Assembly (NCBI RefSeq): GCF_018829635.1
Contig: NZ_JAHKKG010000015.1
Coordinates: 62,001 to 126,000, forward strand
Length of the DNA: 64,000 nucleotides
Direction of reading: 5' to 3'
DNA from: Paractinoplanes bogorensis
Lineage (GTDB): Bacteria; Actinomycetota; Actinomycetes; Mycobacteriales; Micromonosporaceae
The stretch's first letter is position 1, and each line of letters opens with the position of its first letter. The notes beneath the pieces are model-generated. The model ran no database searches. It was not told the origin of the DNA and saw only the letters and a list, made by a program, of their open reading frames with translations. The position numbers and the translations under genes were made by a program. Below, piece by piece: positions 56,684 to 64,000 of the stretch.

Positions 56684-58798
56684 TCAGCGCGTGCGGGTCA
56701 GGAACGCCACCGCGTCGTCGAGGGCGGCCCAGCCGCCGGGGAGCTCTTCGGAGTCCAATGTGGTGCGCACGGTCAGCGTCCCGCCGTCGCGCATGTTGAT
56801 CTCCCAGGCTCGGCGGCCGTTGCGGGTGGCCGAGGCGGTGGCGACGTCGGCGAACGGGACGAAGCGGCTGCCCTCGACCGCCGCGCGGGCCTCCGGCTCG
56901 AGCGTGGCCGTCGCGGTCTTTGCGAGAGCCGCCGGCGAACCCGGGGCCATCGCTTCCGAAGCCGTGGCGGCGGCAGGCGAACCCGGGACTGTCGCCGACG
57001 AAGCTGTGGCAGCCTCGGTCGAGCCCGAAGCCGTCGCCGACGAAGTCGTGGCGGCCGCAGGCGAGCCCGGGGGTGTTGCCGACGAAGCTGCGGCGGCCGC
57101 AGGCGAGCCCAGGGCCGTCGCGTGCGCGGTCGCCACGGCCGGGGAACCGTCGGTGAGTACGCCGTCGCCGGCCAGGCGGGTCAGGCGGCGCCGGGCCTCG
57201 TGATGACGGGTGCGGGGCAGGGCCGGCACCAGGAACAACCCGGTCTCGAGCACCAGCAGGTCGGTGCGCGCGCCGTCGACCTGCACGCCGACCACCCCGC
57301 CGAGCACCGGCACCCGCGACGAGTGGTGCCGTGCGGTCGAGGCGGTCGCGGTGAGGTCGACGCCGAGCGAGGTCAGCCACTCGCGGGCCCTGCCGACCGT
57401 GGCCGGGTCACCCGCCGCCTCGGCCGGGGCGTGCAGCTCCAGATAGGAGCCGTCGGCCGCGACCAGCTCGGCCGTGCCGGTCCAGCTGTGCCGCCAGCGG
57501 GCCACACCGCTGTGCAGGGCGGCCAGGGCGAGAAGCAGGGCGATCAGGTCGGTGATCCGGCTCGACACCTCGTCGGCCGGCAGGTCGCCGAAGACCGTCT
57601 CGGCGATCTTGCGGAGGCGGCCGTCGGCGGACAGGTCGAGCACCTCGGCCGCGCCGGTCACCGGGGCGCCGGCGGCGCGGGAGAGCGCGCGGAGGGAGGC
57701 GTCGGCCTCACGCTCCATCTCGGCGATGCGGGCCACCCCGAAGAACTCGTCCCAGCCCACGACCGCGCGCCCGCCGATCGGGAACGCCACCGCCTGCAGC
57801 GCGCGGCCCAGATCGGGCAGGCCGGGCACCATCTCGCCGGCCGGGCGGCCGGGCGCCTCGGGCCCCTCGGGGGTGATCTCGGCCAGGGCGGCCAGGCGCT
57901 CGGCCCGCGGCGGGTGCGGATCCCACTCGCCCGGCGGCTCGGGCTCGCGGGCCCGCAACGCGGCCATGTCGTCGCCGCGGGCGGCCAGCACCCGCAGCAA
58001 CCCGCCGAAGACGTCGTCCGGCATCAGGCCGGTCTGCCAGCCGGGGCTCAGGTATTCGGCATGGAAGAGTTGCTGCATCGCCTCGAGGGCGGGGCCGTCG
58101 CGCAGCACGGCGGCCGCGGCCTGCGGACCGGCGAAACCGGCCGCGACCCGGTCGGCGGCCAGTTCGTGGGCGTGGCTGTAGGGGGTGTCGACGGCCCGGT
58201 ACCACTTCGCGTAGGCCCGCAACAGCGGACCGGCCGGGCTGCGCCGGGGAATGCGCGGGACGATGCGGCCCAGGGCGAGCCGGCCCCGCCGGGCGAGCGG
58301 GGCGAAGCGGCCACCCAGGGCGGGCGAGCCGTGGGCGAGCTCGTGAGCGACCACCGCGCGTACGCGGGACTCGTCCCACGCCTGCAGCAGAGGCAGCCCG
58401 AGATAGAGCTCACGGTGCCCGCCGGCCAGTCCGCCCAGCCAGGAGCGCTCGGTCAGCGAGGCGGTGGCCCCGGCCACGATCGTCACCCCGCCCGGCGGTT
58501 TCACCCCGGCCGCGACGGCCGCGTCGTCGATCATCGTCCACAGCGCGGGGGCGTGCTGACGCAGCACGGGCACTCCGGCCGGTGCGGGCCGGCGCAGGCG
58601 CAACGCCCGCACGGTGGCCCACCAGAGCAGGCCGGCGACGGCGATGACCAGCGGCACCGCCACCTGGAGGGCGATCTCACCGGGCAGCGGCTCGAGCACG
58701 AGCAGCACCACCAGCAGCACGGCCGCGACCTGCAGCCAGGCCACCGCCAAGAAGCCGACCAGCATGGCCGCGGATCGTGCCCCCGACTCCCGCCGCAC
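56684..58798 (-). CDS. M48-family zinc metallopeptidase with long repeat-rich linker
   Basis: This 704-residue integral membrane peptidase has two helices near the start (AAMLVGFLAVAWLQVAAVLL and EIALQVAVPLVIAVAGLLWW), the HExxH motif VVAHELAH (His152, Glu153, His156) and a downstream zinc ligand in HAHELAADR (Glu212), typical of M48. The domain after residue 400 contains a 14-residue tandem repeat linker (GSPAAAAASSATPP and kin, about residues 551-633), then a C-terminal beta-rich domain. M48 peptidases degrade misfolded membrane proteins. GTG/ATG start uncertain; no strong Shine-Dalgarno. Confidence 0.88.
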   Translation of the reverse strand: MRRESGARSAAMLVGFLAVAWLQVAAVLLVVLLVLEPLPGEIALQVAVPLVIAVAGLLWWATVRALRLRRPAPAGVPVLRQHAPALWTMIDDAAVAAGVKPPGGVTIVAGATASLTERSWLGGLAGGHRELYLGLPLLQAWDESRVRAVVAHELAHGSPALGGRFAPLARRGRLALGRIVPRIPRRSPAGPLLRAYAKWYRAVDTPYSHAHELAADRVAAGFAGPQAAAAVLRDGPALEAMQQLFHAEYLSPGWQTGLMPDDVFGGLLRVLAARGDDMAALRAREPEPPGEWDPHPPRAERLAALAEITPEGPEAPGRPAGEMVPGLPDLGRALQAVAFPIGGRAVVGWDEFFGVARIAEMEREADASLRALSRAAGAPVTGAAEVLDLSADGRLRKIAETVFGDLPADEVSSRITDLIALLLALAALHSGVARWRHSWTGTAELVAADGSYLELHAPAEAAGDPATVGRAREWLTSLGVDLTATASTARHHSSRVPVLGGVVGVQVDGARTDLLVLETGLFLVPALPRTRHHEARRRLTRLAGDGVLTDGSPAVATAHATALGSPAAAAASSATPPGSPAAATTSSATASGSTEAATASSATVPGSPAAATASEAMAPGSPAALAKTATATLEPEARAAVEGSRFVPFADVATASATRNGRRAWEINMRDGGTLTVRTTLDSEELPGGWAALDDAVAFLTRTR
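56900..57148 (-). repeat. 14-residue (42-bp) in-frame tandem repeats in M48 linker
   Basis: Five units of GSPAAA-x-ASSATPP type and one partial upstream unit encode residues 551-633, with 42-bp periodicity. The copies differ mainly by substitutions, not length, so they are likely maintained as a flexible linker. Confidence 0.7.
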
Positions 58799-58929
58799 TC
58801 TTTGCCTCCCGTGTTCGACGACCGGCCCAGCCTAGGTCGGGGGTCCGACGGAAACCCCAGACGAACAGTCCGTCGAAGGGAAAAATAAGGAAGAGTTTCG
58901 CGCCGTCACCGAGGGAGATACGGACTGCC

Positions 58930-60123
58930 ATGGCGTTTCTCGATCAGAGCGTGGCTTTCGGGACGAAGGGGTACGCCTGGTTGCCCGATCTGCGCCGTCG
59001 CCACCACGGCCGGCCGGTACCTCTGCGGTTCGGAAGGCAGCCGGCCGTCGCGATCAGTGGTCCCGACGCGGCCCGCTTCTTCTATCACCGGGGCCATCTC
59101 GAGCGGCACACCGCGCTGCCCTCGCCGGTGGTCGACACGCTGTTCGGGCGGGGTGTGCACACGCTCGACGGCGAGGCGCACCGGGCCCGCAAGGCGCTCT
59201 TCGTGGCGCTGCTGATGAACGAGAACGGCGTCGACACCCTGGCCACCCTGGTCGGCAAGATCTTCGACGAGCGGGCCGACGGTTGGCGGGGCGGCGGGCC
59301 GGTCACGCTGTTCGACGAGGCGGCGCGGGTGCTTTCGGACGCGGCGGCGCGCTGGACCGGCGTACCGGAAAACGATCTTTTGACCTCGGATCTGGTCGCG
59401 ATGGTGGAGGGATTTGCGAGCGTGGGGCCCCGGCACCTGCGCGCGCGGCTGGCTCGCATGCGTCGTGAGCGGCAGCTGTCCAAGATCATTGAGGACGTAC
59501 GCCGGCAGCCGCCGACCGACACGGCGGTGTCGCGGATCGCGCACCACCTCGAGAACGGCTATCTGCTCGACTCGCGCAGCGCCGCCGTCGAACTGATCAA
59601 CATCATCCGCCCGACGACCGCCGTGGCGTGGTTCGCGGCCTTCGCCGGACATGCGCTCGACCGCTGGCCGGGGACGCGGGCGCGGCTGCGGGAGGGCGAT
59701 GACGCGTACACGCTCGCCTTCGTGCACGAGGTGCGGCGGTTCTATCCGTTCGTGCCGTTCCTCGGCGGGCGCGCGCGGCGTGACCTGGCCTTCCAGAGCA
59801 CCGACGTGCCGAAGGGGACGCTGGTGCTGCTCGACGTCTATGGGCAGCACCACGATCCGCGGGTCTGGCCCGAGCCGTACGAGTTCCGGCCCGAGCGCTT
59901 CCTCGGCCGGCCGATCGGCGAGTTCGAGCTGATTCCGCAGGGCGGCGGGGATCCGCGGACGGGGCATCGCTGCCCGGGCGAGCAGATCGTGATCGCCACG
60001 CTGGGGACGCTGGTGCAGCGGCTGGCGAAGCTCGACTACTACCTGCCGCCGCAGGACACGGGCATCGACCTGGGCCGGGTGCCCGCCCGCCCCCGCAGCG
60101 GCATCAAGATCGTCGTCCCCTAG
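58930..60123 (+). CDS. Cytochrome P450 of the CYP152 peroxygenase family
   Basis: This 397-residue P450 has the CYP152 hallmarks: heme-binding loop IPQGGGDPRTGHRCPGEQ (Cys348), EVRRFYPFVPFLGGRARRD and NIIRPTTAVAW with Arg227, which in the family pairs with the fatty-acid carboxylate. The substrate-access region LFGRGVHTLDGEAHRARKAL includes Phe72 and His77 at the positions of OleT Phe79 and His85. It probably uses hydrogen peroxide to oxidise fatty acids (hydroxylation or decarboxylation). The ATG at 58930 gives the family-typical N-terminus. It is adjacent to and convergent with the GH20 gene. Confidence 0.92.
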   Translation: MAFLDQSVAFGTKGYAWLPDLRRRHHGRPVPLRFGRQPAVAISGPDAARFFYHRGHLERHTALPSPVVDTLFGRGVHTLDGEAHRARKALFVALLMNENGVDTLATLVGKIFDERADGWRGGGPVTLFDEAARVLSDAAARWTGVPENDLLTSDLVAMVEGFASVGPRHLRARLARMRRERQLSKIIEDVRRQPPTDTAVSRIAHHLENGYLLDSRSAAVELINIIRPTTAVAWFAAFAGHALDRWPGTRARLREGDDAYTLAFVHEVRRFYPFVPFLGGRARRDLAFQSTDVPKGTLVLLDVYGQHHDPRVWPEPYEFRPERFLGRPIGEFELIPQGGGDPRTGHRCPGEQIVIATLGTLVQRLAKLDYYLPPQDTGIDLGRVPARPRSGIKIVVP

Positions 60124-61590
60124 TCACTTCCAGTCGACTTCGCCGGAGCGGTGGAAGTTGACGCCCTGGGCGGTCCAGCGCGGACCGAACTCGGCCAGCC
60201 GGCGCCGGAACTCCGGCCACGAACGATCGGCGCGCGGCGTCCAGCCGATCTCGGCGATCGCGAGCAGGCGCGGGAACACCATGAACTCGACGTCGGCCCG
60301 GCTGCGCAGCGTCTCGGACCACAGCGGCGCCTCGACGCCGAGCAGCGACTCCTCCCCCACGCCGGGCAGGCGGTCGGCCGGGTCCCAGTCATAGGATCGC
60401 TCGACCCCGACCAGCCCGGCCCAGTCCAGCCCGAGCGGGCTCGACTCGTCGTACTTCATGTCCAGATAGCTGCGGTCGGCCGGCGACATGATCACCTGGT
60501 GTCCGGCCGCGGCGGCCCGGGCCACGCCGTCGTCGGCCGGTTCGATCCGCCAGTACTGCGGGACGGCGGTCGGCGGCAGCTCGACGGCGGCCATCTCGTG
60601 CCAGCCGATCGCCCGCTTGCCGTACCGGCCGACCATCGGCAGCACCCGCGTCATGAAGGTGCGGTAGTCCTCGGCTGTGGTGCTGAGCGCCTCGTCCCCA
60701 CCGATGTGCAGGAACGGGCCCGGGGTCAGGCCGGCCACGACGCGGATGACGTCCTCGACAAAGGCGTACGTCTCCTCCTTGCCCGCGCACAGCGAGGAGT
60801 AGCCGACCTCGGCGTCGGTGCGCGGCTGGACCGGCTCGCCGTCGCAGGTCAGCTCGGGATAGGCGACCTGGGCCGCGTTCACGTGACCGGGCAGGTCGAT
60901 CTCCGGCACGATCGTGACAAACCGCGTTTCCCCGTACGCGATCAGGTCCGCATACTCCGCCGCGGTGAGGAACCCCGGGCCTTGACCGTCGATCCCGGTG
61001 CCCTCGCCGCCGCTGACCTCGGTGAGACGCGGCCAGCCGTCGATCTCGAGCCGCCAGCCCTGGTCGTCGGTCAGGTGCAGGTGCAGGTGATTGATCTTGA
61101 ACTGGGCGATCGTGTCGATGAAGGTGCGGATGTCGGCCGGCTCGTAGAAGTGCCGGGCCAGGTCGAGCATCGTCCCGCGATAGGCGAAACGCGGCTCGTC
61201 GTCGATCCGGCCGCCGGGGATGGTGACCTCGCCGCCCGCAGTTTCCGGCAGCAGCTGGCGCAGCGTCTGCAGGCCGGCGAAGAGGCCGGCCGCGGCCGGG
61301 GCGCTGAGGGTCACGCCGTCGGCGGCGATGTCGAGGCGGTAGGACTCCGGCGACTTGGCCTCGTCCACGCTTTCGTCCAGCCGCAGCCGGAAGCCGCCGT
61401 TCTCCGGTTCTTCTTCCTTCACCGGTACGGCGAAGCCGGTCACCCGCCGCAGCAGGACGCCCAGCTCGTCGGCGACGGCGGCGGCCGCGGGGGCGGCGCT
61501 GACCGACACGCCGGACGGGATCCGGAAGTCGGCAGTCGAGTCGGGGCGCACCGCCGCCGGCAGCGGAATGACGTCACCGAGTTGTCTCAT
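60124..61590 (-). CDS. Beta-N-acetylhexosaminidase (GH20)
   Basis: This protein of about 488 residues is a GH20 exo-hexosaminidase: N-terminal alpha/beta domain (VIPLPAAVRPDSTADFRIPS), the catalytic barrel with the FLHIGGDEA signature (Asp-Glu), HLHLTDDQGWRLEIDGWPRL, VPEIDLPGHVNAAQVAYPEL and a C-terminal WTPRADRSWPEFRRR motif. It releases terminal GlcNAc or GalNAc. No signal peptide is visible, so it is probably cytosolic. The start could also be the ATG at 61617, with GGAAAG upstream but only 13 bp from the divergent GNAT start. Confidence 0.94.
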   Translation of the reverse strand: MRQLGDVIPLPAAVRPDSTADFRIPSGVSVSAAPAAAAVADELGVLLRRVTGFAVPVKEEEPENGGFRLRLDESVDEAKSPESYRLDIAADGVTLSAPAAAGLFAGLQTLRQLLPETAGGEVTIPGGRIDDEPRFAYRGTMLDLARHFYEPADIRTFIDTIAQFKINHLHLHLTDDQGWRLEIDGWPRLTEVSGGEGTGIDGQGPGFLTAAEYADLIAYGETRFVTIVPEIDLPGHVNAAQVAYPELTCDGEPVQPRTDAEVGYSSLCAGKEETYAFVEDVIRVVAGLTPGPFLHIGGDEALSTTAEDYRTFMTRVLPMVGRYGKRAIGWHEMAAVELPPTAVPQYWRIEPADDGVARAAAAGHQVIMSPADRSYLDMKYDESSPLGLDWAGLVGVERSYDWDPADRLPGVGEESLLGVEAPLWSETLRSRADVEFMVFPRLLAIAEIGWTPRADRSWPEFRRRLAEFGPRWTAQGVNFHRSGEVDWK

Positions 61591-61630
61591 CGTGGGAGCG
61601 CTCACGCGAGAAACCATAAACTGTCTTTCC

Positions 61631-62164
61631 ATGTCGATCACCACCCGTCGCGCCGATCTCGCCGACACCGGACTGCTGCACGACCTCGCCGCCCGCACCT
61701 TCGGACTGGCCTGCCCGCCCGGCACGTCGCAGGCCGACATCGACGCGTTCATCGCGACGCACCTGTCGGTGGAGAGCTTCCGCGGCTATCTCGCCGATCC
61801 CGGGCGAATCCTGCTGCTGGTGCTCGCCGACGGGGTCCCGGTCGGTTATTCGATGCTGGTCAGCGGCCCGATCAAGGACCCGGACGTGGCCGCCGTCATC
61901 GACCCGGCGACGAGCATCGAGCTGAGCAAGTTCTATCTGGCGCCCGAGCGCCACGGATCGGGCGCTGCCGCCGCCCTGATGGCCGACAGCCTCGTCGCCG
62001 CCGCCGGGACCGGTGCGGCCTTCTGCTGGTTGGGCGTGAACCAGCAGAACGGACGAGCCGGGAAGTTCTATGCCAAGAACGGCTTCGAGATCGTCGGCGT
62101 CAAACGCTTCCTGGTCGGCCAGGAATGGCACGACGACCACATCCGCCGCCGCCCGCTCCCCTGA
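61631..62164 (+). CDS. GNAT-family N-acetyltransferase
   Basis: This 177-residue protein has the GNAT fold: ITTRRADLADTGLLHDLAAR, LLVLADGVPVGYSMLV, ELSKFYLAPERHGSGAAAALM (motif A, acetyl-CoA pyrophosphate binding) and GVNQQNGRAGKFYAKNGFEI (motif B). The target is unknown. ATG at 61631, with TAAACT about 8 nt upstream. It is divergent from the GH20 gene. Confidence 0.92.
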   Translation: MSITTRRADLADTGLLHDLAARTFGLACPPGTSQADIDAFIATHLSVESFRGYLADPGRILLLVLADGVPVGYSMLVSGPIKDPDVAAVIDPATSIELSKFYLAPERHGSGAAAALMADSLVAAAGTGAAFCWLGVNQQNGRAGKFYAKNGFEIVGVKRFLVGQEWHDDHIRRRPLP

Positions 62165-62259
62165 TCACACAGCCAAGATCACGCTGAGCAGCCGCCGCCT
62201 CCCCCGCCCACCCAGGGACGCCGACGAAACTACGCCCCGGTCAAGCTGAACGGCCGACG

Positions 62260-62299
62260 TTGTCCACAGGCCCGGCCGAGCAGTCCGCGCGCGTCCACA
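62260..62299 (+). other. DnaA-box-like pair in intergenic gap
   Basis: TTGTCCACA (62260-62268, exact consensus) and GCGTCCACA (62291-62299, 7 of 9) lie in the 141-nt gap between the GNAT and SGNH genes. Confidence 0.35.
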
Positions 62300-62305
62300 G
62301 GCGGG

Positions 62306-63055
62306 TCAGGCCGGGTTGATGTCGACCCAGTCGGTGAACTTGCCGGTTCGGTTGTCGCCGGAGGACTGGCCTCGCGCCCGGCGGGTCAGCCACGGTAGGA
62401 CGTGCTCGCGGTAGTAGCGCGCCTCGGCCAGCACGCCCCGGCTCTCGGCCGGGCCGGGGTCGATCAGGTGGGCGGCCTGCTCGTAGCCCAGCGCGGTGAG
62501 CACCAGGCCGGCCACCCGGCGATGGCCGGACGCGTTGAGGTGCAGACGGTCGGGTGACCAGTAGCCGGCCCGGCGCAGTTCGACGTCGCGGAAGCAGTCG
62601 ACGAACGTGATGTCGTACTGCTTCGGCAGGGACTCCACCGCTCGGGTGAACGCCTCGCCGCGGCGGCGGATCACCTTGCCGAACGGCAGCCGGTCGCCCG
62701 GGTCGGCGCCGCTGAGCATCACCATGCGGACGCCGGCCTCGACGACACGCTGCACCGCTTTCTCGGTCATCACGGCCAGCCGCTGCATGTCGCCGCTGCG
62801 CATCATGTCGTTGCCGCCGCCGTTGAAGGACAGCAGCGTGGGCGGCGGTGACAACGCGAGGGCGGCGTCGAGCTGCTCGGTCACGATCGGCTCGAGCAGA
62901 CGGCCGCGGATGGCGAGATTGGCGTATTGGATCGTCGTGCCCTCACCGGCGGCCAGCCCGGCCGCGACCAGGTCGGTCCAGCCGCGCGCCGCGCCGTCGG
63001 GCAGCTCGTCGCCGACCCCTTCGGTGAAGCTGTCGCCGATCGCCACGTATCGCAT
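62306..63055 (-). CDS. SGNH/GDSL-family hydrolase
   Basis: This protein of about 249 residues has the SGNH blocks: GDSFTEGVGD (block I, Ser), NGGGNDMMRSG (block III, Asn) and SPDRLHLNASGH (block V, Asp-x-x-His). It is an esterase/lipase or acyl hydrolase of the TAP/TesA-like type, and lacks a signal peptide. ATG at 63055 is preferred over the adjacent GTG at 63058. It is separated from the next gene by 140 nt. Confidence 0.94.
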   Translation of the reverse strand: MRYVAIGDSFTEGVGDELPDGAARGWTDLVAAGLAAGEGTTIQYANLAIRGRLLEPIVTEQLDAALALSPPPTLLSFNGGGNDMMRSGDMQRLAVMTEKAVQRVVEAGVRMVMLSGADPGDRLPFGKVIRRRGEAFTRAVESLPKQYDITFVDCFRDVELRRAGYWSPDRLHLNASGHRRVAGLVLTALGYEQAAHLIDPGPAESRGVLAEARYYREHVLPWLTRRARGQSSGDNRTGKFTDWVDINPA

Positions 63056-63195
63056 CACGCCGTGCCTTTCCGCCGCGGCCGCTCGGCTGCCACCGCCGGC
63101 CGCGGATTCTCATCCCCGTGTGCCGGTCAGCGCCTCACACCGCGGCGCCGACCGGGTTGTCGCGCCTGAAGGGAACAGGGGCGCACCGGCCGAGG

Positions 63196-64000
63196 CTATC
63201 CGACCGGTCCGGGCACCAACGGGCGTACCTCTTCGGCCACCCAGCGGACGTAGTCGGCCGGATCCTCCCCCGGCACCGGTTGCAGGATGACCTTGGAGGC
63301 ACCGGCCGCGGCGAACTCACCCACGACGGCGGCGATGTCGGCGGGACTGCCCGCCGCGCCCGGATAGTCGGTCTTGTAGACCAGGGCGTCGGCGGCCAGC
63401 TTGTCGGCGGCGCCCGGACCGGTGAGCGCGGGCAGGAAGACCACGACCTCGGCCGCGCCGTCGACAGTCTTGGCCGCCGCCGAGACCATGGCCGGGGTGG
63501 ATCCGCCGGACAGGACGATGGCGTCGCCCACCTCACCGGCCAGCGCGATCGTCTTGGGCCCGCCGGCCGCGACCGAGATCACCGGCGGAGTCGCGGGCGG
63601 CCAGTCGAGCTTGACGCCGTCGAGCTTGACGTAGCGCCCGTCGACCGTGACCGACTCGCCGGCGAGCAGCGACCGCAGCGCCGTCGCATATTCGCGCAGC
63701 AGCGTGAGCGGGGAGGCGGCCCGGTTGCCGACCTGGCCCATCCACTCCTGCACACCGTGGCCGATGCCGGGCAGCGCGCGGTCGCCGTAGAGCCGGCCGA
63801 GCGTCGCCAGCTCCATGGCCAGGGACGCGACGTTGCGGAACGGCACCGGCATGATGCCCACGCCGACGCGCAGATTTTCCGTCACGGCCAGGGCCGCGGT
63901 CATCGCGGTGAGGCCGCCGTTGAGAAAGCAGTCTTCCCAGAGCCACAGCTCTTCGAGGCCGGCCGCGTCGGCGGCGCGGGCGACCGCGGGCATGGTCTCG
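63196..64000 (-). CDS. LLM-class flavin-dependent oxidoreductase (luciferase-like), cut by window edge
   Basis: About 268 codons of a luciferase-like monooxygenase (F420 or FMN dependent) are visible. The frame continues upstream past the right edge (the family usually starts about 20-25 residues earlier, ahead of ETMPAVARAADAAGLEELWL), so the window holds all but the N-terminus. The TIM-barrel pattern is clear: WLWEDCFLNGGLTAMTAALA, NLRVGVGIMPVPFRNVASLA, GRLYGDRALPGIGHGVQEWM. It is probably a reductase with F420 as hydride donor, as in many actinobacteria. Confidence 0.9.
   Translation of the reverse strand, partial: ETMPAVARAADAAGLEELWLWEDCFLNGGLTAMTAALAVTENLRVGVGIMPVPFRNVASLAMELATLGRLYGDRALPGIGHGVQEWMGQVGNRAASPLTLLREYATALRSLLAGESVTVDGRYVKLDGVKLDWPPATPPVISVAAGGPKTIALAGEVGDAIVLSGGSTPAMVSAAAKTVDGAAEVVVFLPALTGPGAADKLAADALVYKTDYPGAAGSPADIAAVVGEFAAAGASKVILQPVPGEDPADYVRWVAEEVRPLVPGPVG

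Noticed and set aside
56456..58888. Long plus-strand open frame antisense to the M48 gene
   Set aside because: The minus-strand product has HExxH and membrane helices; the plus-strand product is Arg/Gly-rich with no motif.
1..64000. Secondary-metabolite gene cluster
   Set aside because: P450, SARP-like and efflux genes are scattered and unlinked, with no PKS, NRPS, terpene or RiPP core gene.
1..64000. tRNA or rRNA genes
   Set aside because: I looked for T-loop GGTTCGAATCC-like and rRNA-conserved stretches and found none; a tRNAscan-SE run would settle this.

Overview
The window is a continuous stretch of very GC-rich actinobacterial chromosome. The codon bias, the leaderless starts, the conservon (cvnABCD), the MhuD-type heme oxygenase, the ydaO-type riboswitch ahead of an NlpC/P60 hydrolase, the ROK-controlled xylAB locus and the HTH/NB-ARC regulator at the left edge all fit a filamentous actinomycete. 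The protein phrasing looks like Micromonosporaceae (Actinoplanes-like), but that is an inference without a database search. I see no tRNA, rRNA, insertion sequence, prophage or CRISPR array.

Layout. 1-8.3 kb: a truncated NB-ARC regulator, an alpha/beta hydrolase, an SSB paralogue, a HEAT-repeat protein, two unknown genes, then two divergent regulator/enzyme pairs (HxlR with a flavin protein and hydrolase; TetR with a quinone-oxidoreductase-like enzyme). 8.3-14.5 kb: a DUF998-like membrane protein and a divergent cassette in which lipoprotein, membrane-fusion protein, ABC ATPase and permease face an OmpR/histidine-kinase pair; three 48-bp tandem repeats lie between them. 14.5-23.1 kb: DHFR-like and BNR-like proteins, a lower-GC DUF3883-like putative nuclease, an EamA transporter, an aminoglycoside-phosphotransferase-like kinase, serA, a repeat-rich membrane protein and a NarL-type regulator. 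23.3-30.2 kb: a short SARP-like protein, a methyltransferase, a MarR/DHA2 efflux operon, mhuD, a GAF-ANTAR protein, a candidate structured RNA, two small membrane proteins, and a c-di-AMP riboswitch ahead of an NlpC/P60 peptidase.

30.3-40.2 kb: a group-2 sigma factor, an SDR enzyme, a thymidylate-kinase-like protein, an operon of nucleotidyltransferase, BON-like protein, metallophosphoesterase and tiny GPGG membrane protein, then MHYT, RSH-type HD hydrolase and GH13 glucosidase genes. 38.7-44.0 kb: the xylose module (MFS, xylB and xylA, with divergent ROK repressor). 44.0-56.5 kb: MarR, SpoIIE phosphatase, a substrate-binding/VWA fusion, a lactonase, the conservon, two proteins sharing a C-terminal domain, and a WYL regulator. 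56.7-64.0 kb: an M48 peptidase with a tandem-repeat linker, a CYP152 peroxygenase, a GH20 hexosaminidase, a GNAT, an SGNH hydrolase and a truncated luciferase-like oxidoreductase.

The most notable non-gene structures are the OmpR-type tandem operator (12582-12704), the long-stem candidate ncRNA (28007-28149), a strongly repeated 11-mer (TTTCCCGTACG, seven exact copies on both strands), paired DnaA-box-like sites in three intergenic gaps, and a recurring leaderless layout in which a TANNNT box sits 6-7 nt before the start codon.
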